A DNA stretch of 64,000 nucleotides from positions 185,392 through 249,391 of the forward strand of contig NZ_JANAVO010000008.1 in the NCBI RefSeq assembly GCF_024213555.1, in the 5' to 3' direction. A program made the position numbers and the translations under genes. This DNA is from Allokutzneria sp. A3M-2-11 16. GTDB lineage: Bacteria; Actinomycetota; Actinomycetes; Mycobacteriales; Pseudonocardiaceae. The notes below the pieces were generated by a model, which saw only the letters and a program-made list of their open reading frames with translations, had not been told where the DNA came from and did not search any database. Below are positions 26,675 through 34,831 of this stretch, piece by piece (position 1 is the first letter of the stretch; each line of letters opens with the position of its first letter).

Positions 26675-26724
26675 GCCCCGACCACCCCTGGCCCTGACCG
26701 TTCTCTTCACGCCTGGAGCTCGCC

Positions 26725-27552
26725 ATGACCATGCCGTTGTACGCCTCAGCCGAGCAGGTGATGCGGGACCGCTCGGAGCTGGCCCGCAAGGGCATCGCCA
26801 AGGGCCGCAGCGTCGTCGTGCTCAGCTACGCCGGCGGAGTGCTCTTCGTCGCCGAGAACATGTCCACCACGCTGCACAAGGTCTCCGAGATCTACGACCG
26901 GATCGGCTTCGCCGCCGTCGGCCGCTACAGCGAGTTCGAGAACCTGCGCACCGCGGGCATCCGCTGGGTGGACGTGCGCGGCTACTCCTACCACCCGCGC
27001 GACGTCAACGCCCGCGCGCTGGCCAACGTGTTCGCGCAGAGCCTCGGCTCGATCTTCACCGAGCAGGTCAAGCCGTTCGAGGTGGAGATCTGCCTCGCCG
27101 AGGTCGGCGCCTCGGCCGCGGAGGACCAGCTCTACCGGCTCACCTACGACGGTTCGATCTTCGACGAGCCGCAGTTCGTGGTCATGGGCGGGCACGCCGA
27201 GGTGATCAGCACCGCGCTCAAGGAGTCCTACCGGGAGAACATGGAGCTGGCCGACGCGGTCCAGGTCGCCGCCGCGGCGCTGGCCGCGGGCACGCCCAGC
27301 ACCCCGGCCAACGCCAAGCAGGCGGCGCCCGCCGCGCCCGCGGCCAAGGGCGGTGGCGGCTCCGGCGGCAAGCTGGAGGTCGCGATCCTGGACCGCACCC
27401 GGCCGCAGCGCGCCTTCCGCCGCATCGTCGGCGCGGACCTGGAGGCCCTGTTCCCCGCCCCCGCCAAGGAGAAGAAGCCCAAGGCGAAGCCCGACGACAA
27501 GAAGCCCGAAAGCGACGACACCAAGCCCAGCGGCGACGACGCCAAGTCCTGA
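26725..27552 (+). CDS. prcA: 20S proteasome alpha subunit PrcA
   Basis: 275 aa. The alpha subunits make the outer rings and gate, and dock the C-terminal QYL of ARC/Mpa. The N-terminus [30 protein letters not shown] carries the alpha-type gate segment and H0 helix. It differs from the shorter mycobacterial protein in a ~27-residue Ala/Pro/Gly-rich insertion (about 190-217) before the last strands. It also has a ~35-residue Lys/Asp/Pro-rich tail, probably disordered. GGAG lies seven bases before the ATG. A 119-bp class palindromic repeat follows the stop by 18 bases and may end transcription. Confidence 0.95.
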   Translation: MTMPLYASAEQVMRDRSELARKGIAKGRSVVVLSYAGGVLFVAENMSTTLHKVSEIYDRIGFAAVGRYSEFENLRTAGIRWVDVRGYSYHPRDVNARALANVFAQSLGSIFTEQVKPFEVEICLAEVGASAAEDQLYRLTYDGSIFDEPQFVVMGGHAEVISTALKESYRENMELADAVQVAAAALAAGTPSTPANAKQAAPAAPAAKGGGGSGGKLEVAILDRTRPQRAFRRIVGADLEALFPAPAKEKKPKAKPDDKKPESDDTKPSGDDAKS

Positions 27553-27570
27553 CCCAGCCGCGGTAGGACG

Positions 27571-27690
27571 GTCTTCAAGTACCCCCAACCCCCGCTGCCA
27601 CGGTCTCAAACCGCCCCCAACCCCGGCGACCACGCCGAGGTTGGGGGCGGTTTGCGATGTGCCGGGGCGGGGTCGGGGGGACTTGAAGAC
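27571..27690. repeat. Palindromic element, copy A (120 bp)
   Basis: Starts GTCTTCAAGTACCCC and ends GGGACTTGAAGAC (outer arms). It contains an inner perfect hairpin AACCGCCCCCAACC / GGTTGGGGGCGGTT. Related copies lie at 46718-46836 and 52066-52184 with the same length and layout. This copy sits between the convergent prcA and P450 genes. Confidence 0.92.
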
Positions 27691-27694
27691 CTCG

Positions 27695-28915
27695 TCACCA
27701 CGCGACCATCAGGCGGGTCGGTCGCATATGCGCGGAGCCGCGCTGGAACGGGATCTGCTCCGGGGTGGTGGCCAGGCGCAGCCCGGGCAGGCGCTCGAAG
27801 AGCGTCGAGAACGTCACTTCCAGTTCGAGCCGGGACAGCCCCGCGCCGATGCAGTAGTGCGGCCCGTGCCCGAAGTGGATCGGCGACGCGTTGTCCCGGT
27901 GGATGTCGAAGCGGTGCGGGTCCGGGAACACCGAGGGGTCGTAGGCGGCGGCGAGCACCGGGGCGCACACCGAGGCTCCCCGGGGGATCACCGTGCCGGA
28001 CAGCTCCACCGGCTCGCGGGCCACGCGCAGCGCGCTGAGGTCGAAGCCGGGGCGGTAGCGCATGATCTCCTCGACCGCGGTCTTCCACAGCCCGGGGTTG
28101 GCCACGCAGGCCGCCAGCTGCTCGGGGTGGCTGAGCAGCGCCTGCACGCCGAGCCCGACCACCGACGACACCGTCTCGGTGCCCCCGACCAGCAGCACCG
28201 CGGCGGTGGCCAGCAGCTCGTCGTCGCTGAGCCGGTCCTCCTCGTCCCGGGCGGCGATCATCATCGACAGCACGCCGATCCCGGGCCGCGCGCGCTGTTC
28301 GGCCACCAGCCGCTCCAGCAGCGCGCGCAACCGCCGGTACTGCCGCCGCAGGTCGGCGGCGGCCGTGGTGGTGGCGTTGAAACCGGAGGCGAGCATCGCC
28401 GCCTCGGCCCAGTCCTTCTCGGCGATGCCGAACAGATCGCAGTTGACCGAGGTGGGCAGCGGGATCGCCAGCTGCGTCATCAGGTCCACCGGCGGCGTCA
28501 GCTGCGCGAGGTGCTCGATCAGCGCGCCCGCCGCCCGCGCCACGAACGGCCGCAGGCCGCGCACCGCCCCCGGGGCGAAGACGGGGGCGAGGATGCGGCG
28601 CAGCCTGGTGTGGTCGGGCGGGTCCATGTTGAACATGTTCGCCGGGTCGCCGAACACCCCGACGCGCAGCACCTTCGCGTCACCGGCGCAGGTCAGGGCC
28701 CGGGAGAAGCGGTTGTCGGAGAGCACGGTCGCCACATCGCGGTAGCGGGTGACCAGCCACACCCGCTCCCCGTCCGGCATCCGCATCGGGCACACCGGCC
28801 ACCGCTCGCGCAGGTCGTCGAAGATCGGCGGCGGCCCGCCGCGCGGGTCCCTGGCGAAGGGGTAGTCCACCCTCGGCCACGCCGGTTGGGCCGGGGTGGC
28901 CGGTGCGGCGGTCAT
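27695..28915 (-). CDS. Cytochrome P450 of a cyclodipeptide pathway
   Basis: 406 aa, the size of a class I bacterial P450. The I-helix oxygen-binding motif is VGGTETVS (243-250), the K-helix ExxR is E283-I-M-R286, and the heme loop FGHGPHYCIG (348-357) provides the axial ligand Cys355. It overlaps the CDPS gene by 4 bp (ATGA), so it should act on the cyclic dipeptide. Known partners of this kind catalyse hydroxylation, aromatic C-C coupling, dimerisation or attachment of a purine base. Which of these applies here cannot be told. No ferredoxin or reductase gene is adjacent, so the redox partner must be encoded elsewhere. Confidence 0.93.
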   Translation of the reverse strand: MTAAPATPAQPAWPRVDYPFARDPRGGPPPIFDDLRERWPVCPMRMPDGERVWLVTRYRDVATVLSDNRFSRALTCAGDAKVLRVGVFGDPANMFNMDPPDHTRLRRILAPVFAPGAVRGLRPFVARAAGALIEHLAQLTPPVDLMTQLAIPLPTSVNCDLFGIAEKDWAEAAMLASGFNATTTAAADLRRQYRRLRALLERLVAEQRARPGIGVLSMMIAARDEEDRLSDDELLATAAVLLVGGTETVSSVVGLGVQALLSHPEQLAACVANPGLWKTAVEEIMRYRPGFDLSALRVAREPVELSGTVIPRGASVCAPVLAAAYDPSVFPDPHRFDIHRDNASPIHFGHGPHYCIGAGLSRLELEVTFSTLFERLPGLRLATTPEQIPFQRGSAHMRPTRLMVAW

Positions 28916-29751
28916 CGCACCGCGAACCCCTCCCGCACCGAGTCGGCCGCCGCGCGGGGGGCGGGCACGATCGGCTCGGCCTCGATCGAGACCACGACGT
29001 GGCCCTGGTCCGGGCTGATCCTGGGGGAGAACGAGCTGCGCGAGAGCAGCTCCACCATCGGGCTCTCCCGGTGGTAGCAGAAAACGGAGTTCGGCACGCC
29101 CAGAATGTGCGGGGTGTCCACCAGGAACGGCAGTTCGGCGAGCAGGTAACCGATCAAGGACTCCCGGGTCCACGGGTCCGGGTTGGCCTCACCGAAATTC
29201 GTCTGGAGAACACGCGTGGAGATCGACTCGCACGCGGCGCGGAATTCCTCGTTGTCCTGGTAGCCGGCCCACGCCTGCTCCAGAATCCGGTCGTAGTGGG
29301 CGTTGTCGGCCATCTCGGTCCAGGTGAACGTCACCGCGTCGGGGTCGTCGACGCCGAGGTCGGCGAGCGTGCGCTGCACCCGCCTGCGCACCCTGGCCAC
29401 CTCCTGCCTGGCCCTTTTCCTGGCCCGGCCCGGGTTGGCGCCGCGCATGCTGGGGATCCAGCTGGCCTCGGCGCCGGGCAGCAGCACGTTGACACGGGAG
29501 AACTCGCAGAACGCCCAACTCAGCAGCTGCTCCACCCGTTCGTCGGTGTAGTAGCTGTTGAACGAGCTGATTCCCAGCAACGCGTGCTCGCCGGTGCTGA
29601 GCAGGTCGGCGCACCGCTCCGTGTAGGGACGGACAATCGGATCGGAACAACGGGAAACAACTCCGGGATTCATCGCCACTCGCCCAACGTAGAGCGGCGA
29701 TCCCGGCTTCGGTATTGCCCGTGCGCGTGACGGCATTTCCCTCGTCGCCAC
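28912..29751 (-). CDS. tRNA-dependent cyclodipeptide synthase (AlbC-like CDPS)
   Basis: The enzyme uses two aminoacyl-tRNAs to make a cyclic dipeptide (diketopiperazine). Hallmarks, numbered from GTG 29751 (279 aa), are GISSFNSYY with nucleophile Ser62 and Asn65, the basic tRNA-binding helix RARKRARQEVARVRRR (109-124), Tyr202 and Glu206 in GYLLAELPF, and SVFCYH with Tyr226 and His227. Asn plus Tyr-His at these sites place it with the AlbC/NYQ subfamily. Starting at Met27 (29673) would make the residue numbers match AlbC almost exactly (Ser36, Glu180, Tyr200), so the first 26 residues are uncertain; ATG 29736 is a third choice. The amino acids used are not deducible. It lies 100 bp downstream of the PAP2-DAG kinase gene in the same direction. 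Confidence 0.93.
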   Translation of the reverse strand: MATREMPSRARAIPKPGSPLYVGRVAMNPGVVSRCSDPIVRPYTERCADLLSTGEHALLGISSFNSYYTDERVEQLLSWAFCEFSRVNVLLPGAEASWIPSMRGANPGRARKRARQEVARVRRRVQRTLADLGVDDPDAVTFTWTEMADNAHYDRILEQAWAGYQDNEEFRAACESISTRVLQTNFGEANPDPWTRESLIGYLLAELPFLVDTPHILGVPNSVFCYHRESPMVELLSRSSFSPRISPDQGHVVVSIEAEPIVPAPRAAADSVREGFAVR

Positions 29752-29851
29752 CGAACATCACCCTGCGAACACGTGAACGCCCGGCCGCAATCCACTGAAC
29801 GGGGGGTGCTGCGGCGCGGCCGGGTTCACCGGTCGTCACCGCATCCCGGGA

Positions 29852-31351
29852 TCAGGTGAGGTTGTTCCGGCCGTGCTCCTCGCGGTAGGCGTGCAGGGCC
29901 GCCTCGTGCGCGGCGAAGCGGAACCGGTTGCCCTCCGGCCCGACCTCCCCGTCGGTGGCGATGGCCACGGGCGGGCCGAGCACCTCCACCACGAGGTTCG
30001 GCCGCTCCTGCTGGACGTAGGTGCGGCTGCGGTGCAGGGTCCCGGTCAGCGCGGAGGCCACGAACCGCATCCGCGACCACTTGATGTCGGCGCGGACGTA
30101 GCGGATGTCCAGCAGCCCGTCGTCCAGCCGCGGCCTGCGGGTCGGCGCGAACCCCCTCGGCCGGTAGGGCCCGTTGCCGACGAAGAGCAGCCACACCCTG
30201 TGCCGCTTGCCGTTGACCCGCACCTCCAGCGGCTGGGCCTGGTGCAGCACGCGGACCAGCGCGACGGCCGCCGCGGGCCACTTGCCCCACTTGCCCTGCC
30301 ACTTCTCCCGCAGCGACACCATGTCCGGGTAGCCGCCGAGGCTGGCGGTGTTGATGAACCAGCGCTTGGGCTGCCCGTCGACCTTCACCGTGGCCAGGTC
30401 GACGCCGACCGCGTGGCCCTCGCGCACCGCGTCGTCGACGTCGAGGATGCCCTCGACCCCGATGTCGCGGGCGAAGTGGTTCAGCGTGCCCGCCGGGATG
30501 ACCGCGAGCGGCAGCTTCTTGCGCGCGGCGACCGAGGCCATCGCCGCGACCGACCCGTCCCCGCCCGCCACGCCGAGCGCCTTGACCTCGTAGGTGGAGT
30601 CGGAGATCTCCTTGTCGATCTGCTCGATCAGGTCCATCCCCTTTTTCGGGTTCACGATCCGCGCGTTCGGCCACACGCTGCGGATCTGCTCCGAGGGGTC
30701 CTCGCCGTCGATCCCGGAGTTCGGGTTGACCAGCACCAGCATGCCCTGGCCCTCGTCCAGCGCCGCGGCCTCGACGTCCTGGCGGACCTCGGCGGGCTCG
30801 TCCGGGTGCACCGGCCACCACCGCCGCGTGGCCAGCGCGATGCCGGTGCCGACCGCGGCGCCCGCGACCACGTCGCTGCCCCAGTGCACGCCGGTGTGCA
30901 CCCGGGAGTAGGCGACCGCGGCGGCCAGCGGCGCGATCACCGCGCCGGTCAGCGGCGACTCCATGGCCACGGCCGTGGTGAACGCGGCGGCGGAGGCGGC
31001 GTGGCCGGAGGGGAAGGAGGAGGACGTCGGCGGGCTGGAGAGCCTGCGGCGCGGGGGCATCAGCTCGGCGGCCGGGCGCCTGCGCGGCAGCAGCAGCTTC
31101 ATCGCCAGGTTGACGGTGGGGCTGGTGCCCGCGATCGCCGCGACACCCCGCGCGGCGGCTCGCCGGGTCGGCCCCTTGCGGACGGCGAGCAGGCCCGCGA
31201 CGGCGAACCACAGCACGCCGTGGTTGGCGGCCCTGGACAGCGATTTGAGCGCGCGGTCGGCCTTGCTGCGCGGCAGTCTCGCACTGCGCCGGACCAGCGC
31301 CTGGTCGAGCTCGATGACGGCCTCGGTGGCCGCGTGCAGCTTCTCGATCAC
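29852..31351 (-). CDS. PAP2 phosphatase-diacylglycerol kinase fusion
   Basis: 499 aa. The N-terminal half is a membrane PAP2 phosphatase with the three-part signature: KLLLPRRRP, then PSGHAA, then [12 protein letters not shown]. The C-terminal half is a DAG/sphingosine kinase catalytic domain with [18 protein letters not shown] and [11 protein letters not shown]. The fusion is known in actinobacteria and is thought to act on lipid phosphates at the membrane, dephosphorylating outside and phosphorylating inside. The GTG start lies six bases after TAGCGT, so it is probably leaderless. It is divergent from pafA with 139 bp between starts. The CDPS gene follows 100 bp downstream; no functional link is evident. 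Confidence 0.9.
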   Translation of the reverse strand: MIEKLHAATEAVIELDQALVRRSARLPRSKADRALKSLSRAANHGVLWFAVAGLLAVRKGPTRRAAARGVAAIAGTSPTVNLAMKLLLPRRRPAAELMPPRRRLSSPPTSSSFPSGHAASAAAFTTAVAMESPLTGAVIAPLAAAVAYSRVHTGVHWGSDVVAGAAVGTGIALATRRWWPVHPDEPAEVRQDVEAAALDEGQGMLVLVNPNSGIDGEDPSEQIRSVWPNARIVNPKKGMDLIEQIDKEISDSTYEVKALGVAGGDGSVAAMASVAARKKLPLAVIPAGTLNHFARDIGVEGILDVDDAVREGHAVGVDLATVKVDGQPKRWFINTASLGGYPDMVSLREKWQGKWGKWPAAAVALVRVLHQAQPLEVRVNGKRHRVWLLFVGNGPYRPRGFAPTRRPRLDDGLLDIRYVRADIKWSRMRFVASALTGTLHRSRTYVQQERPNLVVEVLGPPVAIATDGEVGPEGNRFRFAAHEAALHAYREEHGRNNLT

Positions 31352-31357
31352 GCCACG

Positions 31358-31363
31358 ACGCTA
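31358..31363 (-). promoter_or_regulatory. -10 box (TAGCGT) for leaderless PAP2-DAGK gene
   Basis: On the minus strand TAGCGT is followed by exactly six bases and then the GTG start. Confidence 0.5.
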
Positions 31364-31478
31364 TGCAATGTCACGTGTGCGTGCACAGCGGCCCCGGTTG
31401 TATGCCGTGGCGGTGACGTTTGGGACACGCGGATCTTCTCTCCCCGATCGGCGCACAGGTGATCGCCCGAAGACCCCC

Positions 31479-31484
31479 TACTGT
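31479..31484 (+). promoter_or_regulatory. -10 box (TACTGT) for leaderless pafA
   Basis: TACTGT is followed by six bases and the ATG at 31491, with no ribosome binding site. Confidence 0.6.
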
Positions 31485-31490
31485 GGACAT

Positions 31491-32849
31491 ATGCAGCGGC
31501 GGATCTTCGGCATCGAGACTGAGTTCGGGGTGACCTGCACCTTCCACGGGCAGCGCAGGCTCTCGCCGGATGAGGTGGCGCGCTACCTCTTCCGTCGTGT
31601 GGTGTCCTGGGGCAGGTCGTCCAACGTGTTCCTGCGCAACGGTTCCCGGCTCTACCTGGATGTGGGCTCGCATCCGGAGTACGCCACGGCCGAGTGCGAC
31701 GACCTGGCCCAGCTGGTCACCCACGACAAGGCGGGGGAGCGGATCCTGGAGGATCTGCTCATCGACGCCGAGCGTCGGCTGGCCGACGAGGGCATCGGCG
31801 GCGACATCTTCCTGTTCAAGAACAACACCGACTCCGCCGGCAACTCCTACGGCTGCCACGAGAACTACCTCGTCGCGCGGGCCGGGGAGTTCTCCAGGAT
31901 CGCGGACGTGCTCCTGCCGTTCCTGGTGACGCGGCAGCTGATCTGCGGCGCGGGCAAGGTCCTGCAGACCCCGCGCGGCGCGGTCTACTGCCTGTCGCAG
32001 CGGGCCGAGCACATCTGGGAGGGCGTCTCCAGCGCCACCACGCGCTCGCGCCCGATCATCAACACCCGCGACGAGCCGCACGCCGACGCCGAGCGCTACC
32101 GGCGGCTGCACGTGATCGTCGGCGACTCGAACATGTCCGAGGTGACCACGCTGCTCAAGGTGGGCAGCGCCAACCTCGTGCTGGAGATGATCGAGGCGGG
32201 GGTGCAGTTCAAGGACTTCACCCTGGACAACCCGATACGGGCCATCCGCGAGATCAGCCACGACCTGACCGGCACCCGGCTGGTCCGGCTGGCGGGCGGG
32301 CGCGAGGCCTCGGCGCTGGACATCCAGCGGGAGTACTACTCCAAGGCGGTCGAGCACGTCGCCCAGCGGCAGGCCGACCCGGTCGCCGACCGGGTGATCG
32401 AGCTGTGGGGCCGCACGCTGGACGCGGTCGAGCGGCAGGACCTGACGCTGATCGACCGGGAGATCGACTGGGCGATCAAGCACCGGCTGATCGAGCGGTA
32501 CCGGGCCAAGCACGACATGGAGCTCTCCAGCCCCCGCGTCGCGCAGCTGGACCTGGCCTACCACGACATCCGGCGCGGCCGCGGCATCTTTGACCTGCTG
32601 CAGCGCAAGGACCAGGTGCTGCGGGTGACCGACGACAGCGAGATCGAGGCGGCCAAGGACACCCCGCCGCAGACGACCAGGGCCAAGCTGCGCGGGGACT
32701 TCATCGCCGCCGCGCAGGAGGCGGGCCGCGACTTCACCGTCGACTGGGTCCACCTCAAGCTCAACGACCAGGCCCAGCGCACCGTGCTCTGCAAGGACCC
32801 GTTCCGCGCGGTCGACGAACGCGTCGAACGCCTGATCTCCTCACTCTGA
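31491..32849 (+). CDS. pafA: Pup-protein ligase PafA
   Basis: 452 aa, the same length as the mycobacterial enzyme. It uses ATP to form an isopeptide bond between the C-terminal Glu of Pup and a lysine of the substrate. The glutamine-synthetase-like domain starts [12 protein letters not shown] (Mg-binding Glu9 and Glu11). The catalytic base lies at Asp57 in [14 protein letters not shown], and [27 protein letters not shown] is shared with the paralogue Dop. The C-terminal domain (about 380-452) ends [15 protein letters not shown]. It is separated from prcA by the CDPS/P450 and PAP2-DAGK genes, all on the other strand, and has its own leaderless promoter. A hairpin follows. Confidence 0.96.
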   Translation: MQRRIFGIETEFGVTCTFHGQRRLSPDEVARYLFRRVVSWGRSSNVFLRNGSRLYLDVGSHPEYATAECDDLAQLVTHDKAGERILEDLLIDAERRLADEGIGGDIFLFKNNTDSAGNSYGCHENYLVARAGEFSRIADVLLPFLVTRQLICGAGKVLQTPRGAVYCLSQRAEHIWEGVSSATTRSRPIINTRDEPHADAERYRRLHVIVGDSNMSEVTTLLKVGSANLVLEMIEAGVQFKDFTLDNPIRAIREISHDLTGTRLVRLAGGREASALDIQREYYSKAVEHVAQRQADPVADRVIELWGRTLDAVERQDLTLIDREIDWAIKHRLIERYRAKHDMELSSPRVAQLDLAYHDIRRGRGIFDLLQRKDQVLRVTDDSEIEAAKDTPPQTTRAKLRGDFIAAAQEAGRDFTVDWVHLKLNDQAQRTVLCKDPFRAVDERVERLISSL

Positions 32850-32860
32850 CCGGTGTTCGC

Positions 32861-32898
32861 CGGGTAGGGCCGTCGCGTGGTCGCGGCGGCCCTACCCG
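32861..32898. terminator. Hairpin terminator between convergent pafA and DUF4239 gene
   Basis: CGGGTAGGGCCG (32861-32872) pairs perfectly with CGGCCCTACCCG (32887-32898); the loop is 14 bases. Confidence 0.75.
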
Positions 32899-32908
32899 CG
32901 TGCGGGGG

Positions 32909-33658
32909 TCAGCTGATCCTGGCGAAGCGTTCGAGCTGCAGGACGAACGAGTCGGGGGCCACGCTGATCCCCGAGTACGGGTGGTTCAGCTCCGAGACCA
33001 GCACCAGCGGCGCCGTCACGACCGCGCCGAGCAGGAAGACCATCGCGACCGCTCCGCCGGTGACCTTCCGGTACTCCAGGACCGGGATCAGCACCACCAG
33101 CGCGCCGCAGAGGATCAGGCCGATCCAGAGGAAGACCGGGATCTCGTCGCTGAGCTTCGCCGATCGCTTCCGCCGCGCCTCGGAGACCTCCCGAGCCCGG
33201 TCGGTCGCCTCCTTCTGCAGCGCGGCCTCCTTCGCGTTGGCCGGTTCCAGCCGCTGGATCTCATCGCGCAGGGCGATCAGCTTGTCGAAGGTCTCGTCGC
33301 CGATCCGGCCCTGGGCCATCAGCGGCCAGTCGACGGCGATGACGCTCTTCGTGTAGTCCTCGGTCAGGTCCTGGATCCTGCTGTGCGCGGGTTCGGGCAT
33401 GCCGTGCGCGGCGAAGTAGACCCCGTGCAGCGCGACCGCCTCGTCGACGGCGTTGTCCCGCGCCGAGTTCAGGCTCGTCCACGCCGAGACGATGGACAGC
33501 GCGAGCACGAAGGAGAACAGCGTCCGGATGAGCTGGTTGAGCGCGTTCGCGGCGGGCGGCAGGTCGCCCTCCCACAGCGCGGGCACGAACCGGACGGCGA
33601 GTAGCAGTAAGAAGACCGCGCCGAGTCCGGCACCGACGATGGTGATCATGAACCACAT
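32909..33658 (-). CDS. DUF4239 membrane protein
   Basis: 249 aa. Helix 1 lies at about 6-26 and helix 2 at about 43-58, followed by a ~100-residue polar helical loop with a RxEIQRLE...EARRKRSAKLSDE coiled stretch, and then two C-terminal helices (about 173-192, 200-220). The arrangement of two helix pairs around a coiled loop and the closing LNHPYSG motif are typical of DUF4239, a family of bestrophin-like topology without proven function. It stands alone, convergent to pafA. The next gene to the right is read in the same direction from a separate operator region. Confidence 0.8.
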   Translation of the reverse strand: MWFMITIVGAGLGAVFLLLLAVRFVPALWEGDLPPAANALNQLIRTLFSFVLALSIVSAWTSLNSARDNAVDEAVALHGVYFAAHGMPEPAHSRIQDLTEDYTKSVIAVDWPLMAQGRIGDETFDKLIALRDEIQRLEPANAKEAALQKEATDRAREVSEARRKRSAKLSDEIPVFLWIGLILCGALVVLIPVLEYRKVTGGAVAMVFLLGAVVTAPLVLVSELNHPYSGISVAPDSFVLQLERFARIS

Positions 33659-33718
33659 GGCGGGCAGCGTGCCCTGAACCCCGCGCGGCCCGGCGCCGGT
33701 CCACTCGCCAGAGCACGA

Positions 33719-34147
33719 TCACTCACTCGAACGAGTGCGACTTCCGCGCCTGGGTCTGCGGCTGATGTCCCTCGTTTGTCCCTCGTTCGGGCTCAACGCG
33801 GCGAGGAGTTTGTCCAGGGCGGAGCGGGCGGTGGCGGAGGAGTACGGGCCCACCGCGACCACGGCGGCGACGAGGGCGGCGATCTCGCCCGGGGTCAGGG
33901 CGACGGGGTCGACGGTGTTGCGGCCGTCGAAGGCGTAGCCGCCGCGCGGGCCACGGCGGACGCGGATGGGCACGCCCGCCTCGACCAGGCGCGCGACATC
34001 GCGTTCGACGGTGCGCACGCTGACGCCGAGGCGGCGGGCCAGCGTCTCGCCGGAGAGGCGGCGCGCGGCGCTCGCGCGCAGTTCCTCGATGAGCCGGTGC
34101 TGGCGTTCCACCAGCGGCGCGCCCAGGTGCACCTGTTCGTAGGTCAT
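33719..34147 (-). CDS. Short HTH regulator (YafY/DeoR-like, WYL domain missing)
   Basis: 142 aa. The N-terminal winged helix (about 10-75) reads LSGETLARRLGVSVRTVERDVARLVEAGVPIRVRRGPRGGY, the HTH_11 pattern of YafY-type regulators. It should be followed by a ~200-aa WYL ligand domain, but the frame ends after the LTPGEIAALVAAV linker with an Arg/Ser-rich tail. It is therefore either a naturally short form or a truncated gene. ATG 34147 is chosen because the alternative GTG at 34162 would lie inside the operator palindrome. It is divergent from a DinB-type gene, an arrangement in which such regulators usually control the neighbour. Confidence 0.75.
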   Translation of the reverse strand: MTYEQVHLGAPLVERQHRLIEELRASAARRLSGETLARRLGVSVRTVERDVARLVEAGVPIRVRRGPRGGYAFDGRNTVDPVALTPGEIAALVAAVVAVGPYSSATARSALDKLLAALSPNEGQTRDISRRPRRGSRTRSSE

Positions 34148-34151
34148 CGCT

Positions 34152-34177
34152 ATTCCCGTCACAGCCCTGTCGGGAAT
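34152..34177. promoter_or_regulatory. Operator palindrome between HTH and dinB genes
   Basis: ATTCCCGTCA and TGTCGGGAAT are inverted repeats (10-bp arms with one mismatch) that overlap the leader of the HTH gene. They lie 7 bases upstream of the dinB -10 box. The placement fits autoregulation plus control of the DinB-type gene. Confidence 0.6.
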
Positions 34178-34183
34178 CGACCA

Positions 34184-34189
34184 TACGCT
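34184..34189 (+). promoter_or_regulatory. -10 box (TACGCT) for the leaderless DinB-type gene
   Basis: Six bases separate TACGCT from ATG 34196; no ribosome binding site is present. Confidence 0.5.
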
Positions 34190-34195
34190 CAGCTC

Positions 34196-34783
34196 ATGGC
34201 AGCGACTTCAGGGCAAGCGACCTGGCACAACCAACCCTGGCACAACCAACTCGGTGAACAGCTCGACTGGTACTGGACGGAGATGTTCCGGCCGCGGCTG
34301 GCGGGGCTGACCGACGAGGAGTACTTCTGGGAGCCCGTCCCCGGCTGCTGGTCGGTGCGCCCCGGGCCGGACGGGCGGATGGCCTGCGAGTGGGCCTTCC
34401 CCGCGCCGGAGCCGCCGCCGTTCACCACGATCGCGTGGCGGCTGGCGCACATCGGCAGCGTGGTGCTCGGCATGCGGGCGTCCAACCACTTCGGCGACGG
34501 CTCCTTCGACATCGGCGCGATCGCCTGGCCGGGGAGCGCGGCGGCCGCGATCTCCTACGTCGAGGAGGGCTACCGGGCGTGGTCGGCGGGCGTGGCCGCG
34601 CTCGACGAGGAGGCGCTGGCCAGGGAGATCGGTGAGAAGGAGGGCCCCTACGGAGACCAGCCCTTCGCCGCGCTCGTGCTGCACATCAACCGCGAGGTGA
34701 TCCACCACGGGGCCGAGGTGGCCACGCTGCGCGACCTCTACCGGGCCAGTGACGGGGGCCGGACCTGGGGTGGAGATCGTTAG
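34196..34783 (+). CDS. DinB-superfamily (DUF664-like) protein
   Basis: 195 aa, a four-helix-bundle metalloprotein of the DinB/YfiT type. Three His positions expected to bind metal are seen in AWRLAHIGSVV, LHINREVIHH and the following HH pair. The central WEPVPGCWSVR segment is typical of the actinobacterial branch related to mycothiol-dependent and DNA-damage-induced DinB proteins. Its substrate is unknown. The very start encodes a small repeat (TWHNQPWHNQ). It is controlled by the operator it shares with the divergent HTH gene. PafB starts 48 bp downstream from a separate -10 box. Confidence 0.85.
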   Translation: MAATSGQATWHNQPWHNQLGEQLDWYWTEMFRPRLAGLTDEEYFWEPVPGCWSVRPGPDGRMACEWAFPAPEPPPFTTIAWRLAHIGSVVLGMRASNHFGDGSFDIGAIAWPGSAAAAISYVEEGYRAWSAGVAALDEEALAREIGEKEGPYGDQPFAALVLHINREVIHHGAEVATLRDLYRASDGGRTWGGDR

Positions 34784-34818
34784 CACAGGTGTTCGACACA
34801 CGCTGGGTGATGAGGGGC

Positions 34819-34824
34819 TAAGGT
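34819..34824 (+). promoter_or_regulatory. -10 box (TAAGGT) for leaderless pafB
   Basis: TAAGGT is followed by seven bases and the GTG at 34832, the same hexamer and spacing as at dop. Confidence 0.55.
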
Positions 34825-34831
34825 TCGCGGG

